Shown: positions 63,391-64,000 of the stretch, piece by piece
Layout of the letters: every line of letters starts with the position of its first letter
Numbering within the stretch: position 1 is the first letter of the stretch
Source: Enterobacter cloacae
GTDB lineage: Bacteria > Pseudomonadota > Gammaproteobacteria > Enterobacterales > Enterobacteriaceae
Direction of reading: 5' to 3'
DNA: 64,000 nt
Assembly (NCBI GenBank): GCA_014169315.1
Contig: AP022133.1
Location: 2,542,001-2,606,000 of the forward strand
Program-made: the position numbers and the translations under genes
The notes under the pieces: generated by a model
Seen by the model: the letters and a program-made list of their open reading frames with translations, nothing else
Told to the model about the DNA's origin: nothing
Database searches by the model: none

Positions 63391-64000
63391 GGGTCTTCCC
63401 CGATCATGGTGGGAAGGCTCAGAACGCCATATTCAGCTTTCCGTAGTGGAACATCACCCCCAGTTTAAAGCGCTCCCGGTTTCGGTATCCCCTGGCTTTT
63501 ATCCTCAGCAGCCTGATCTTGCTGTTAAGTGCCTCCGCATTTCCGTTTGAGACACTGTGTCGCATCGCATTCAGGATCCCGTACAGCCTTTTTCCTATCG
63601 TTTTCGCGGCATTTTTCATCATGGGAACGTCACTGTTAGCCGCCAGCGCCAACCATCTCTGCCAGTCACTCCGTCTTTCCTCGCTCCATGGCCTGTTCCA
63701 GATATCCTTTGCCAGCTCTTTCAGCGCCCAGCACTGGCTCGTCAGCTTCATCTGTGCACGCAGCCACATCAGCTTTTCCTGCCGGGATTCGGTCATCCAC
63801 TTATCGCTGTACTGCCACAGGAAGCGGGTTCCTTTTGCCTGGTGTCGGCTTTCAACAGGGAGGTGCGGATGTTCATTCTGACGGGTTTTATCAACTACCT
63901 CGCCCAGTTGCTTCGCCACATGGAAGCGGTCAAAGGCGATTTTCTCAACCGCACTGGGTAAGTGGATACGCGCTGCTCTTATATAGCCCGCGTTCATGTC
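63391..64000 (-). mobile_element. ISL3-family insertion sequence (left end only)
   Basis: The terminus GGGTCTTCCCCGATCATGGT abuts the umuDC operator at 63391 and resembles ISL3-family ends. TTTTATAT immediately outside is 8 bp, the ISL3 duplication size. The element continues past the window edge and carries an ISL3 transposase. Confidence 0.8.
63419..64000 (-). CDS. ISL3-family transposase (partial)
   Basis: At least 193 codons of the C-terminal part, open to the window edge. The ISL3 DDE region includes IAFDRFHVAKQLGEVVDKTR, and the C-terminal family signature SNGNAEALNSKIRLLRIKAR followed by GYRNRERFKLGVMFHYGKL is clear. The upstream part lies outside the window. Confidence 0.9.
   Translation of the reverse strand, partial: DMNAGYIRAARIHLPSAVEKIAFDRFHVAKQLGEVVDKTRQNEHPHLPVESRHQAKGTRFLWQYSDKWMTESRQEKLMWLRAQMKLTSQCWALKELAKDIWNRPWSEERRSDWQRWLALAANSDVPMMKNAAKTIGKRLYGILNAMRHSVSNGNAEALNSKIRLLRIKARGYRNRERFKLGVMFHYGKLNMAF

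Overview
The window is about 64 kb of enterobacterial chromosome. Gene content and order (frmRA, cybB, gapC, ydcF, hrpA, azoR, the complete paa cluster, tynA/feaB/feaR, ydbL-ynbE-ydbH, umuDC) point to Enterobacteriaceae, most like Enterobacter or a close relative such as Leclercia or Lelliottia. The genus is an inference from gene content, not from a marker gene. No rRNA, tRNA or CRISPR array was seen.

Layout. 1-18.9 kb is mostly core metabolism: the formaldehyde-detoxification pair frmA (cut by the window edge) and frmR, a DeoR regulator with an oxidoreductase, cybB, an intact gapC, ydcF, an O-methyltransferase, hrpA, azoR, a pseudouridine synthase, yaiL, a MesX/MesD folate-independent methionine synthase pair, and two small divergent regulator/enzyme modules (TetR with an NTF2-like protein, LysR with an Old Yellow Enzyme). 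19-30.7 kb is accessory. It holds a three-gene, SMC-type defence operon whose effector gene is split by an IS5-family insertion, then decayed cupin and MFS genes and several small orphan proteins. 30.8-44.4 kb is the whole phenylacetate catabolon (paaY, X, K, J, I, H, G, F, E, D, C, B, A and divergent paaZ). 44.5-53.9 kb holds tynA, feaB and feaR, which turn aromatic amines such as 2-phenylethylamine into phenylacetate and so feed the paa pathway. Between tynA and a diguanylate cyclase lies a three-layer nest: IS30 inside an IS3-family element inside a 706-bp non-coding element with IS4-like ends and a 12-bp target duplication. 53.9-57.1 kb is the ydbL-ynbE-ydbH lipid-transport bridge operon. 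57.4-61.6 kb is accessory again (GST/LysR pair, higBA, an Imm63-like orphan, a frameshifted gene, a DUF2569 remnant). The window ends with umuDC, whose LexA operator is cut by an ISL3-family element running off the edge.

Main points of interest. (1) Removing the IS5-family element and one copy of its CTAG duplication joins two ORFs in frame into one 796-codon effector with an Mrr-like nuclease domain. It is followed, with 8-nt overlaps, by a 181-aa middle component and a 935-aa SMC/Rad50-like ATPase with a central CxxC zinc hook. This has the architecture of an ABC-three-component/Lamassu-type antiphage system, now apparently inactivated. (2) The umuDC SOS operator is interrupted by an ISL3-type end, so the operon has probably lost its normal promoter and LexA control. 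(3) Sites matching the known FeaR and PaaX consensus sequences sit upstream of tynA, feaB, paaA and paaZ. (4) A MesX/MesD methionine synthase pair is present. Coordinates were read by hand; family assignments rest on recognised sequence similarity and motifs, with no database search.
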